From: Lentisphaerae bacterium RIFOXYA12_64_32 | Lineage (GTDB): Bacteria; Verrucomicrobiota; Lentisphaeria; Oligosphaerales; YB12-FULL-65-16 | Assembly (NCBI GenBank): GCA_001803235.1 | Contig: MHBL01000407.1 | Span: 1 to 41,580 of the forward strand | DNA: 41,580 nt | Direction: 5' to 3' | Shown here: in pieces, positions 12,601 to 18,800 of the stretch | How the letters are laid out: the number at the start of each line of letters is the position of its first letter | Position numbering within the stretch: the first letter of the stretch is position 1 | Notes under the pieces: model-generated | The model's database searches: none | Seen by the model: the letters and a program-made list of their open reading frames with translations, nothing else | What the model was told of the DNA's origin: nothing | Translations under genes and position numbers: made by a program

Positions 12601-15600
12601 GTCCGGAACGCCGTCACCGCCCACCCACCCCGCGTACTGGAGGCTGAACGACGGGTTGGCCGCACCGTAGTTCCGGCTCTGATCGGCCGCGGTCACGTTG
12701 AGCTGTTTCTTCGCGACGCTCAGCGTCTGCTCCACGCTCGGCGCCGGCTCGTAGTTGCCGTTGCCCGCCTGGGCGGCACGAATCGTCGCGGTCCCGGCGC
12801 CGACGATGGTCACGGTGCTGCCGGACACCGTGGCCACGCTCGTGTTCAGGCTGACGTACGAGACGGACAGGTTCGAACTCGCCGTGGCGGTGAGGTTGAA
12901 GGACGGGTCCCCGTACGTCACCGGATCGAGTGCCGCAAACGCGATCGTCTGTGCCGCAAGGCCGATGGACAGCGTACCATTGACCAGCTCGAGGTCGTAG
13001 TTGTTGTCGCTGCCGCCGCTGAGCAGGATGGCGTAGTTTTCCGGAGGACTTTCGAGAGTGGCGGGGGTCGAGACTCCCGGCGATGCGTCGAGAACACTTG
13101 AATCCTCGCCGTTCACGAACCCGGAGTAGGCAATCGTCAACGGCGGGTTCGCTTCTCCGTAGGCGCGTGCCTTGTTCTCCGCCGTGGCCGTCAACGACGC
13201 CTTGGTCACCGCCAGCGTGCCGTTCACGTAGGTGAAGCTGTAGCTCTCATCCTCCCCTCCCCCCGGGACGATCGCGTGGTTGCCGACGTTGCTGGTCGGT
13301 GTGGCTGAGCAAACGGCGGTCGGGGCTGTGGCCAGGTCGGCCACGCCATCGTCACCGACCCAACCGGAGTACTGCAGCGTAGGCGGAGGATTGGCAGCGC
13401 CGTAAGCTCGGCTCTTGCCATCGGCCGTTACGGTTAAGGTCGCCTTGTTCACGGTCAGGATCTGGTCCACTTCAGGCGCCGGGTTGTACTGGCCGTTGCC
13501 AGCCTGCAAGGCGCGGATCGTGGCCTGACCGCCCGCAACCATCGTCACACTGTTGCCACTGACCGTGGCGACATCTTCATTGAGGCTGGTGAAGGTCACC
13601 GGCAGTCCGGAACTGGCGGTGGCCGTGAGCACGAAGTCGGCGTCACCGTACGTCCTGGCGGCAAGCGCCGCAAACGTGATGGTCTGGTCCGATTTACCAA
13701 CGGTGAACGTCGCCGCAGCAGCGCCTTCGGCTGCGATGGCGCCATCGTTGAGTTCCGCCGCCGTCACGGCGATGGTCGAACTGCCGAGGTGTGTGGTCAG
13801 GAACTTGAGCACCACCAGGCTGCCCGAGCCACTCGCCGCCTCTACGCCTGCGCCGACAACGATGAGTTCTCCCGCGCTCACCGGGTTGACCACCGGATCG
13901 CCCCAGGACTCCGTCAGCGATCCGCGTTCGAACCCCGTGTACTCCGCCAAGCCGTGCGGATAGACAATCCTGCAGACGTAGCCAAGCGTCTCGTGCGAGT
14001 CGTTGATGAGCACCGGAACGTCGACTTCGGTGTCCAGCCCTGCGGAGACCGCCGCGATGCTGACCTGCCGCGGCCCGAGACTATAGACATCAAACGCCAC
14101 GGGCACCGCGATCTGGGCGGCAATGGCGCCGTCATTCAGTTCGAATTCGGCCAGGTCCATGACTCCCGTGCCGGGGGTCGTCAGATCCAGTTGCAGTATC
14201 ACAAGCGATCCGGAACCGCTGAGAGGGGTGGCACCCGACCCCGCAACGATGAGCTGACCCGGGGTGCCGGAATTCACGACCGGGTTACCCCACCCGCCCG
14301 TGAGCGTGCCGCGCTGCAGCCCTGCGTAGGTCGCCAAAGCGGCGGGGTAGGTGAGTCGAAGGAAGTAACCAACAACGCCATTCGCGTCGTCAATGTGGAC
14401 TGGGACTTCGACGCGCGTGCCCTCGTCGGCGCCGACGGGGTTGACCGAGGCCTGGCGGTAGACCGTGGTGTCGCGCACGGTCAGCGGCACGGTTGCGGCG
14501 GCCGTGGCGGCGGTCGCACCGTCGTTGAGCTCAACCGCGTCCAGACGGATGCTTCCGGTCCCAGGCGTCGTCAGGTCGAACCGCAACTTCACCACCGAGC
14601 CTGCGCCGGAGAGCGCCGTCGCACCGGCCCCGACGACGATGATCTCGCCCGGGACACTGCTGTTGATGACCGGAGCGCTCCAGCCACCCGTCAGCGTTCC
14701 CGCCTGGCCCCCGGCATACTGCGCCAGCGTAGCCGGGTAGATAAGATGCAGAGAGTAACCAACGACGCCCGTCGCGTTGTCGATCAGGACCGGGACCTCG
14801 ACCTGTGTGCCCTCGTCCCCGGACGCGGGGTCGACGCTGAACTGCCGCGGCACAATGCCGTCGCTGACCGCAAACGCGACGCCGGCGGCGCCCTGCGCGG
14901 CGATCGCACCGTCGTTGAGTTCGACCTCGGGCAACGCCAGCACACCGGTTCCGGGCGTGATCAAGTCGAACTCAAGAATGATCAACGCCCCGGCGCCAGC
15001 CAACGCGGTCGCACCGCTGCCGGCAACGACGACCTGGCCCGGAGTACTGCCGTTGACTGCCGCATCCGCCCAGGCCACGGTCAGCGCCCCGGCACGAGCC
15101 CCCGCGAAACTCGCCAACCCGGGCGGGTAAGTGAGTTTCACCCAGTAGCCGACCACGCCGGTCGCATCGTTGATCAGGATGGGAACGCCGACCCGGGTTC
15201 CCATCACTCCCGCAACCGGATCGAGGGTGAGCTGTCGTCCCGGGACCGGCGTCACATCGAAAGCAACCCCGGTCGTACCTTCAGCCGGGAGAGCGCCGTC
15301 GTTCAGCTCAACCACGGCGAGACCAAACGTCGAACTTCCCGCCGCGACGAGTTGGAACTTGAGCACCACCAGAGTCCCGGTGCCCGCGAGTGCTTCCACA
15401 CCGGCATTGACGATCACAATCTCGCCGGGCGTGCCGATGTTGATGATCGGATTGCCCCAGGACGACGTCAGCGCGCCAGGCTCGAAGCCCGTGTACTGCG
15501 CCAGAGCGGCAGGATACGTCAGGCGCATCAGGAAACCGACGGCTCCGGTGGCGTCGTCAATGGTAACCGGGACACTGACCTCGGTGCCGACCTGGCCTGA

Positions 15601-15765
15601 GACTGGAGTCACCGCAAGCTGCCGCACGGCGGCCAGGTCGGCAGCAGGCCGCGCTTCCGCCGCCTGAGCCGCACGGACACTGACCGCGTGCAGACACACC
15701 GCCACACCGACCGCCGCGAGGAGGCGATACACGCCAGACCTGCTATGCTGACCGAAAATCGGCAT
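697..15765 (-). CDS. Giant secreted repeat protein, 5022 aa: cohesin-like domains, BIG/MBG tandem repeats, Calx-beta-like and FN3-like tail
   Basis: The start at 15765 is chosen because it gives a clean signal peptide (MPIFGQHSRSGVYRLLAAVG...). Extending to 16059 would overlap the preceding gene by 170 bases. No strong Shine-Dalgarno is visible; a GTG four codons earlier is possible. Domains in order: signal peptide 1-33; five cohesin-like beta-sandwich repeats of about 128 residues (48-690); 16 bacterial Ig-like modules (hallmark TYGD...ATASSGLPV...VATVSG) interleaved with 26 MBG modules (TVTADNKSR.YG..NP....Y.G) to about residue 4125; a cadherin-like/tandem-95 domain; two Calx-beta-like domains (4230-4440); GWNL-type modules (4445-4560); an FN3-like domain (4835-4925); and a final Ig-like stretch. 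Probably a surface adhesin or scaffold. No sortase, PEP-CTERM or other sorting tail is seen. Confidence 0.93.
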   Translation of the reverse strand: MPIFGQHSRSGVYRLLAAVGVAVCLHAVSVRAAQAAEARPAADLAAVRQLAVTPVSGQVGTEVSVPVTIDDATGAVGFLMRLTYPAALAQYTGFEPGALTSSWGNPIINIGTPGEIVIVNAGVEALAGTGTLVVLKFQLVAAGSSTFGLAVVELNDGALPAEGTTGVAFDVTPVPGRQLTLDPVAGVMGTRVGVPILINDATGVVGYWVKLTYPPGLASFAGARAGALTVAWADAAVNGSTPGQVVVAGSGATALAGAGALIILEFDLITPGTGVLALPEVELNDGAIAAQGAAGVAFAVSDGIVPRQFSVDPASGDEGTQVEVPVLIDNATGVVGYSLHLIYPATLAQYAGGQAGTLTGGWSAPVINSSVPGEIIVVGAGATALSGAGSVVKLRFDLTTPGTGSIRLDAVELNDGATAATAAATVPLTVRDTTVYRQASVNPVGADEGTRVEVPVHIDDANGVVGYFLRLTYPAALATYAGLQRGTLTGGWGNPVVNSGTPGQLIVAGSGATPLSGSGSLVILQLDLTTPGTGVMDLAEFELNDGAIAAQIAVPVAFDVYSLGPRQVSIAAVSAGLDTEVDVPVLINDSHETLGYVCRIVYPHGLAEYTGFERGSLTESWGDPVVNPVSAGELIVVGAGVEAASGSGSLVVLKFLTTHLGSSTIAVTAAELNDGAIAAEGAAAATFTVGKSDQTITFAALAARTYGDADFVLTATASSGLPVTFTSLNEDVATVSGNSVTMVAGGQATIRALQAGNGQYNPAPEVDQILTVNKATLTVTADGKSRAYGAANPPPTLQYSGWVGDDGVADLATAPTAVCSATPTSNVGNHAIVPGGGEDESYSFTYVNGTLAVTKASLTATAENKARAYGEANPPLTIAYSGFVNGEDSSVLDASPGVSTPATLESPPENYAILLSGGSDNNYDLELVNGTLSIGLAAQTIAFAALDPVTYGDPSFNLTATASSNLSVSYVSLNTSVATVSGSTVTIVGAGTATIRAAQAGNGNYEPAPSVEQTLSVAKKQLNVTAADQSRNYGAANPSFSLQYAGWVGGDGVPDLDTPPTAGTAATVTSDTGTYAITPSGGADNNYSFAYVDGALTVTQASLMATADNKSRPYGDVNPPLTITYTGFLNGDDAGDLDTVPAISTTAVIDSPVGDYPITLTGGSDNNYDLDLSAGALAVVKASQVITFGVLPGKVYGDADFALGATASSNLPVSYVSLNTSVATVSGSTVTLVGAGTATIRASQAGNGNCAPAPSVEQTLSVAKKPLTVTAVDQSRSYGATNPPFPLQYAGWVGGGGVPDLDTPPTAGTAATVTSDTGTYAITSSGGADNNYSFAHVDGTLTVTKAPLTVTADNKFRPYGEANPPLTITYTGFLNGDDAGDLDTAPAISTTAVIDSPVGDYPIALTGGSDNNYALALVEGTLSVGKTSQAITFNPLPGKTYGDAPFTISATASSGLPVTFTSLTPAVATVSGDTVTIHAAGAATIRASQGGNAEYGPAPTVDRVLTVAKANLTVTADNKSRSYGTANPPFTLQYAGWVGSDGSGVLDSLPTAGTGATAISPVGTYAITPSGGADNNYAFAYVDGTLTVTAATLTVTADDTSRAYGSANPPLTVSYSGFMNGETVAVLAPAPVPATVAGPVSPVGTYPITLSGGSAQNYALVLVSGTLTVTKADQSITFDALPAKTYGDPSFSVAATASSGLAVTFTSLTPGVITADGTTVTIVGAGTATLRAAQSGNTNYNAATTVERSFAVGKKTLTVTAADRSRAYGAANPGFTLDFAGWVGDDDSGDLTALPTASCTATATSNVGNYEIVPAGGSDANYTFTYVKGTLTIAKASLTATAQDTSRPYGQANPALTLSYAGFANGETAGVLDAAPAAATTAVPDSPPGAYVITLSGGSDNNYEFVLVSGTLTVTQAGQTITFAELPGKTYGDADFDLSATASSNLPVSYVSLSPSVATVSGSTVTIVGAGTATIRAAQTGDANYSAAPVVERALTVAKKTLTVTADDQGRTYGAANPAFTLQYAGWAGADDTGDLGTAPTAACGAVPASDAGPYGIVATGGADDNYDFVYVNGTLTVAKAPLTISADDTSRAFGTANPELTLSFAGFVLGQDRNVLDAAPTAATTVTPASAPGNYPIELSGGSDGNYAFTLVQGTLTITTAAQTITFEALPGRTYGDADFALTATASSGLPVVFSSLTPAVATVAGDTVHIAGAGQATLRAVQSGNANYDPAPAVERTLEVARKSLTATADNKSRVYGVENPTLTVSYNGFVGSDGVGVLDEEPVAATTAAVDGPVGIYPITLSGGSDDNYSFVLVDGVLEVGRTPQAIAFPEIAAKTYGDADVDLTATASSGLPVSFASSDATVATVTGSTIHIVGAGTATITASQAGDENYAPAANVNRTLTVNRKTLTVVAADKSRTYGAANPAFTLQITGWVGDDDVGDLAVAPTATCTATPTSPVGAYDIVAGGGADDNYDFACNSGALSVTKAPLTATADNRNRTYATTNPPLTISYAGFVNSEDSSVLAPAPTAATVADLASPAGTYPITLSGGSAVNYSLTLVNGTLSVTQASQAITFDALPGKTYGDADFALTVSASSGLTVAYTSLNEAVATISGNTVTLVGAGSATIRASQPGNTNYSAAPPVEQTLTVGKKELTVIAENKACAYGAANPPLTLQYAGWVGTDSVQVLDTPPVAACAATVSSDTGAYPITASGGADNNYGFAYTAGTLTVTRAPLTVTADNKSRAAGAPNPALTVTYTGFLNGDDATDLDTLPVPWTAVLDNSTDVGGFPITFSVAGDDNNYALTQVDGALSVGLIEQAITFDPLGGKTYGDAAFDLVASIVPADLGVVFASLNTGVATVSGTTVTIVGAGSATIRASQPGDATHAPAPNVDQVLVVAKAPLTATADNQARPYGQGNPALTITYSGFVNSETKAVLDAEPTVSTAATLDSPIGDYPIVLSGGGDPNYALALINGTLTVGKSPQTISFVQPADRTYGDTAFDAGASSDSGLEVALTSLTPAVVTVSGSTVTIVGAGTATLRAEQAGDANYAAATPFERTFTVAKKDLDVTADEQAREYGQANPLLTLTYAGFVPGEDETFLDEQPAVVTTAFVDSAPGEYPIELSGGSDANYALTLHDSTLTVTQAQQVIAFPAIAGRTYGDAPFAVNATASSGLAVTYASLDETVATVSGSTVTVKGAGVATIRATQPGNANYAAAPDVTRNFTVARKSLIATAENKSRPYGQANPPLTVAYTGFAAGDNASVLDQQPTVATAVDAASPVGTYPITLSGGSDANYALTLQNGTLTITKASQTITFAALEVKTYGAAAFALTATASSGLPVAFSSLNTSVATVAGSTVTIVGAGTATIRAAQAGDGNYAAAPNLDRVLTVNKKMLTVSADNGNRIYGAPNPAFTLTYTGWADTDLVRTLGTWPTATCEAVTTSSIGVYAIIPAGGVDRKYSFTYVNGTLTVTQAPLTATADNKSRPYGQANPVFTITYSGFMNGETAAVLDVAPGISTLATVGSNVGTYAITLSGGSDGNYALTLVNGTLTISRAGQTISFAALSGKTYGDASFGVTPTASSGLPISFVSSAPAVATVAGSTVSITGAGSTTLTASQAGDANWLAAPDVPRTLAVAKKALVARAEDKTRPYLAANPALTIAYSGFVSGEDHAVLDQEPSASTLAPPTSPVAAYPITLSGGSDGNYALTLVNGTLTITPAGQTITFDPLADRAYGDAAFNLSASASSGLAVTFTSLNNDVATVSGSTVTITGAGTATIRATQPGNVNYGAAPQVDRTLTVHKKTLTVTAHNKSRNYGSANPAFTLQLSGWVGGDGLANLATVPTATCMATVTSNTGDYPIVPVGGVDEDYDFTYINGILSVAKASLTATADDQSRQYGQPNPPLTVRYAGFVNGENSAVLDTLPTVSTTATVASPVGDYAIRLNDGSDGNYALTLVNGTLTITPASQTITFDALSDKTYGAAAFNLTASASSGLPVTFTSMNNDVATISGITVTIAGAGTVTLRATQPGNANCSAAPQVDRILIVAKATLTATADNQSRAYRTADPVFAISYTGFVNGETASALDALPTAATTATFDSPPGVYPITLFGGSDANYDLSRVGGTLTIINLSPVIEQAGPLCVIMDENGAPRPWAAPVLTASYDGAGVLNWSLLSSPKHGLATVRGTGGAPTVFHYAPAADWCGTDRFSVQVTDGFGLGDAIEIEVRVAPSDAQGLVVSAPDLWVVEGETASFSVCLAARPLGAVNVNVTVAGRAGAVSVLDHAAMVFSVHNWNVPQTVLVLGCDDADTTDASTVLNIADSQQALVARDLSVTVLDDDRQGICVSARSLAVAEGGQCTLGVSLMQAPTGPVTVDACWVCGAEYIALSGRQSLTFGPGDWNTPQTLTVSAPDDGDVEDRFARLQLSATGVEDIFVDVQVLDGGATQVLNLEPGWNLISICVDAGTATLASLFSPPCVGAIWRWDALLQGYVNARTEPVEPLVGYWVYCGTRATVQVVLQGEALPPVRRDLSPGWDLIGPLDDSPKRQTPGLLGGVWVWTGGDLWGCKDGYLSAAGHETPDLWGYHDGKMFNLDDAPEQLPAWQEQGVLMQGHAYWVEAVATHPWYPFLFWDGVPLPDGAGDYAAYQVEIWDGEPDLPDSVRLAVLYVDEAQAAPCDWFRAGAAGLLPGGYAWRYRGRVPQTQAFESGWHAPSGRQRGPLAVADYGYASPPADLSVADLGNGCFEIGFRVENAQGYRVDITGPNGFRQAWSSPFLPDEFGVIPINRDQVVTVQLPGSGVYTWQVCGYNPLDTAESVQAWQTGSDLVVPAGTSVVPVVLTAPVAVWPVDGDVIHIAADGTGWVELSWQPVSGAVDYLVYLGADGQGTLYNYEQVGNVTRLRLRLPPGCYLLSVQAVSVAGSTGPAVVRHFTVLGADTAPVVTGVERVPDDPHRLRIFSNVDSAEVATVLLAVFDPATATWIQCTTELDPANRTVRCAERTFGVGDTICIQLVATDGQQSTARVLNLE
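3385..13692 (-). repeat. 10.3-kb block of 42 tandem Ig-like/MBG modules inside the giant gene
   Basis: About 3435 residues made of 16 Ig-like modules of about 80 residues. Each is followed either by two MBG modules (a 'GW' type, LQYAGWVG, then a 'GF' type, YTGFLNG) or by the GF type alone. Counting from the N-terminus, units 1-6, 8, 9, 13 and 15 have both MBG types; units 7, 10, 11, 12, 14 and 16 have only the GF type. Total: 16 Ig-like and 26 MBG. The regular alternation points to duplication in whole two- or three-module units rather than single domains. Confidence 0.9.
11526..12895 (-). repeat. Recent 735-bp tandem duplication within the MBG block
   Basis: Bases 11526-12160 and 12261-12895 align at a constant offset of 735 bp (245 codons) with only scattered differences. 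The stretch beginning CGTAGTTGTTGTCGCTGCCG is shared, as is the whole following 'cgaccgggctgtcaatgacc' segment. The two copies encode units 2 and 3 of the repeat block. They are much closer at the DNA level than other units are, so this is the youngest visible expansion of the gene. Confidence 0.8.
13695..15624 (-). repeat. Five tandem cohesin-like domains at the N-terminus of the giant protein
   Basis: Each repeat of about 128 residues starts with RQ(L/F/A/V) and contains G(T/D)EV.VPV.I(D/N)DA.G.VGY...LTYP..LA.Y.G, then a W....VN...PG...V.G.GA..L.G.G.LV.L.F, then VELNDGA. This is the pattern of the cohesin fold. Two further copies with the same signature lie in the neighbouring 1304-aa protein. 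Confidence 0.82.
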
Positions 15766-15831
15766 GCGCCAGTACACACAAAACCGCAACGAACGGGAGG
15801 GCCTCAATGACCTGCGGGAGCCAAGCGACCT

Positions 15832-15848
15832 TGACAGACCGGCTGTCA
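15832..15848. repeat. Small hairpin between the 1304-aa and 5022-aa genes
   Basis: TGACAG and CTGTCA form a perfect 6-bp stem around ACCGG in the 122-base gap. There is no U-rich tract, so it is not a convincing terminator. It may shape the intercistronic RNA ahead of the giant gene, which lacks a good ribosome binding site. Confidence 0.3.
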
Positions 15849-15887
15849 CCCGTCCGGCCAGTTGCCGACCGCGCGGGAACCCGGGAA

Positions 15888-18800
15888 TCAGTCCCCGACT
15901 TCCAGGGAACCGTCTTTCGAGGCGTAGGCCCAGTACGCCTTGCCCGGCTGCATAACAGTAACCCGCGCGTAGCCGGTCCCGCCCCAACCCCACAACAGGG
16001 AGGCGGACGACTGTCCCGGCACCACGGCCGATGTGACCGCCGGGCCAAGCAAGGTCCATCCGGGAACCACAGAGACGGCAGTCTTAAAGGCCGGGAGGCC
16101 GGGCACAGACAACGTGGCCGACTTCACGGCATAGACCCAATACCCTTTCAAGGCCTGAATCACCGTCGCCGCCGCGTAGGCGTTTCCACCGTCAGGGGTG
16201 CCGTTAACGCCCCACACTGCGCCGAGGTGAACCGTCTTGCCAGCAGGAGCGCCGGGGTCCGCAAAGACGCGCGCCACCGCACCGTCCAGCGGTTCGACCG
16301 GCAGCGAAACCAGGTTCCACCCCGGCTCGAGGGACAACTCGAAGTTCGTGACTGCCCGGATGAGGAGCAACACATTCTCGCGGGTGCCGAACTGCAGTTC
16401 GCTCAGGGCGGTCATGTCCCCGAGCGTCCCGGGAACGACATCGCCGTCCGGGGCCGAGATGCGACAGACTTTCAGGGCAGTGGCAGGCAGACCGTCCACG
16501 GACCATGACAGGCGGATTCCCTCTTCCGCGCCGGGGACCTCGAGCAGCCAGAGCCGTCGACTGTCGCTGCCGCGCAGGTCGCGCAGCAGGCGCGGCCCGT
16601 TCCCCTTGCGGGCGACAAAACCTGGTGCCGTCACCAGGGACGACGCCAGGTCCAGCCCCGCGTCGGACGCGTTGGAGGCGGCCAGGTCGATGCCGAACTG
16701 CAACGTGGGCACGTCGACACTGCTGGTGTGCAGAGTCACCACCCAGCCGTCGTAGACCAGAATATCCACGGCAGCCGGGACGGACGTGACGCTGCCGGCC
16801 GCGGCGGTGAACGTGAACCCGTCAGGTCCAGTGTAGTCCGGCGCCGGACGGTACGTCACGACCCCGGTCACGGCATCGAACCCCTCCAGAACGCCATGGA
16901 TCGGATTGGCGGCAATGGCAAAGGTCAAGGCATCGCGCCGCGGCGAAGTGCCGGAGAGTTGAATCTGGATCTGCTCATTCCTGCGACAGACGAGGTGCTC
17001 TTGGGGTGTGGCCACCGGAACCGTGTCGCTCGCCCGCACCGTGCAGGCGGCGCCAACGCTGCCCACAACGGGCACGACGCCGTCATTCAGTTCGATCTTC
17101 GTGAGCGACATGGCGCCCGTTCCGGGCGCCAACAGGCTGAAGCGCAGCACAAACAGGCTCCCGGTGCCGCTCAGCGGTTGGGCGCCGGAACCGACCACAA
17201 TCACGCGTCCCGCGGTGCTCGAGTTGACCAAGGGCAACCCCCACTGGCCGTCAAGAGTCCCAACATTCAACCCGACATAGGCCATGAGCGTGGCCGGGTA
17301 CTCGAACTTCACGTAGTACCCGCTGACATCCGAAGCGTCGTCAATCGTCACCGGTACGAGCACCTCGGTCCCGACCACCCCGGCGACGGAGTCGACCATG
17401 ATCCGGCGCGTTCCGGGCTGCAGCACCGAGAACGGGACATTGGAGGAACCGCTGGCTGCAATCTGCCCGTCGTTAAGTTGAACACGAGACAAACCGATAA
17501 CCCCGTCACCCGTCGCCCGCAAAGAGAACTTCAAAACCACCAAGGATCCCTGACCGCTCAGGACGCCGCCGGCATTGACCACAATGACCTGCCCCGGAGT
17601 TGCCGTGTTGATCACCGGGTTCCCCCAACCGCCGGTCAGTGTCCCGCGCTCAAACCCGACGTAAGCTGCCAGGGCGCTGGGATACGTGAGCTTCACATAA
17701 CACCCGAAAACGCCGGCAGCATCGTCGACGTGGACCGGAATGCTGACCGTGCCGCCGAGTTCACCGGAAACCGAGTCCACGCTGAGATGACGCAAGCCCC
17801 GCTCCTCGCCCGGACTGGAACGACCACCGCCGTAGTCTGGTCCCATGCCGTCACCGTTCAGGTCGGCCGTGAATTGCGAGATCAGCAGCGCCTTCTTCCG
17901 GATCAACTCGGAGGCGTCCATGGATCCGACCTGACCATCTCCGGACACGTCGGCGCCGTAGGGGTAGTCGGGCCGCATGACCGCCGGGAACCCGCTGAAA
18001 CTGTCACGCAGTTCGGCGTAGTACTGGAGGACTTCCGAGGCATCGACCGTACCGGCAATGTTGTCGCCGGTGACATCGCCCCACTTGAACGGGGCTACCG
18101 GCGCAGCTTCGTAGGCGCCCATGTCCACGTGGTTACGCTGGATGCGGGTGTTGCCGGCGATGTCCGTCGTGACGCCTGCGGGCACCGCGGCGTCACTGCC
18201 CGCATCGATGGCCTGCGACGCGATCTGGAGCCGCAGGTCACCGTAGTCATCGTCGGCAGTATACCACGTCAGGTCGGGGCCCGGCCCCGGGTCGCTGTCG
18301 AAAACCGGGTCGGAGGTGATGTTGTTGCCGCCGGCGCCACCCCAACCGCCCTCGACGTCCGAGTGGTTGACCGTCGTTGCGGCCGTGGCTTCGTCCACAA
18401 TCTCGGTCGGCGTGTCGCCCCAAAAGATGGAGTTGGTGAGGGTAGGCGTCGCGTTACTGGCGCTACCGACGGCGCCGCCGGCCGTCGCCGCACCGTTGCT
18501 GCCGAACGTGCAATTGGCGAAGACCGCAGCGCTCGTGTTGCCGTTGTACACACCGCCGCCCTTGCTCGCGGCAAAATTGCCGGCGAAAACGCAGTTCGTG
18601 ACCGCGACATCGGCATCGTCGTTGTACAGGCCGCCACCGAGCGTGGCCGTGTTGCCCTGGAACGTGCAGGCGAGCACGGCGGCAACGGAGCCGGCCCGGT
18701 TCGCGATGCCGCCGCCGTTCACCGCCGCGTTGCGCAGGAACACGCAGTGGCTGACGGCAGGCGACGCGCCGTTGTTGAGCATGCCGCCGCCGCTGTTGTC

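Noticed and set aside
1648..15667. Very long open frames on the plus strand opposite the giant gene (for example 1648-4722, 6139-8712, 13789-15600)
   Set aside because: Arginine-rich, repetitive translations that mirror the MBG repeats; high GC and repeat periodicity keep the antisense frame open. No family motifs, signals or start context.
15766..16059. Earlier start for the giant gene at 16059
   Set aside because: The extra 98 residues are arginine/glycine-rich without a signal peptide and would overlap the end of the 1304-aa gene by 170 bases.
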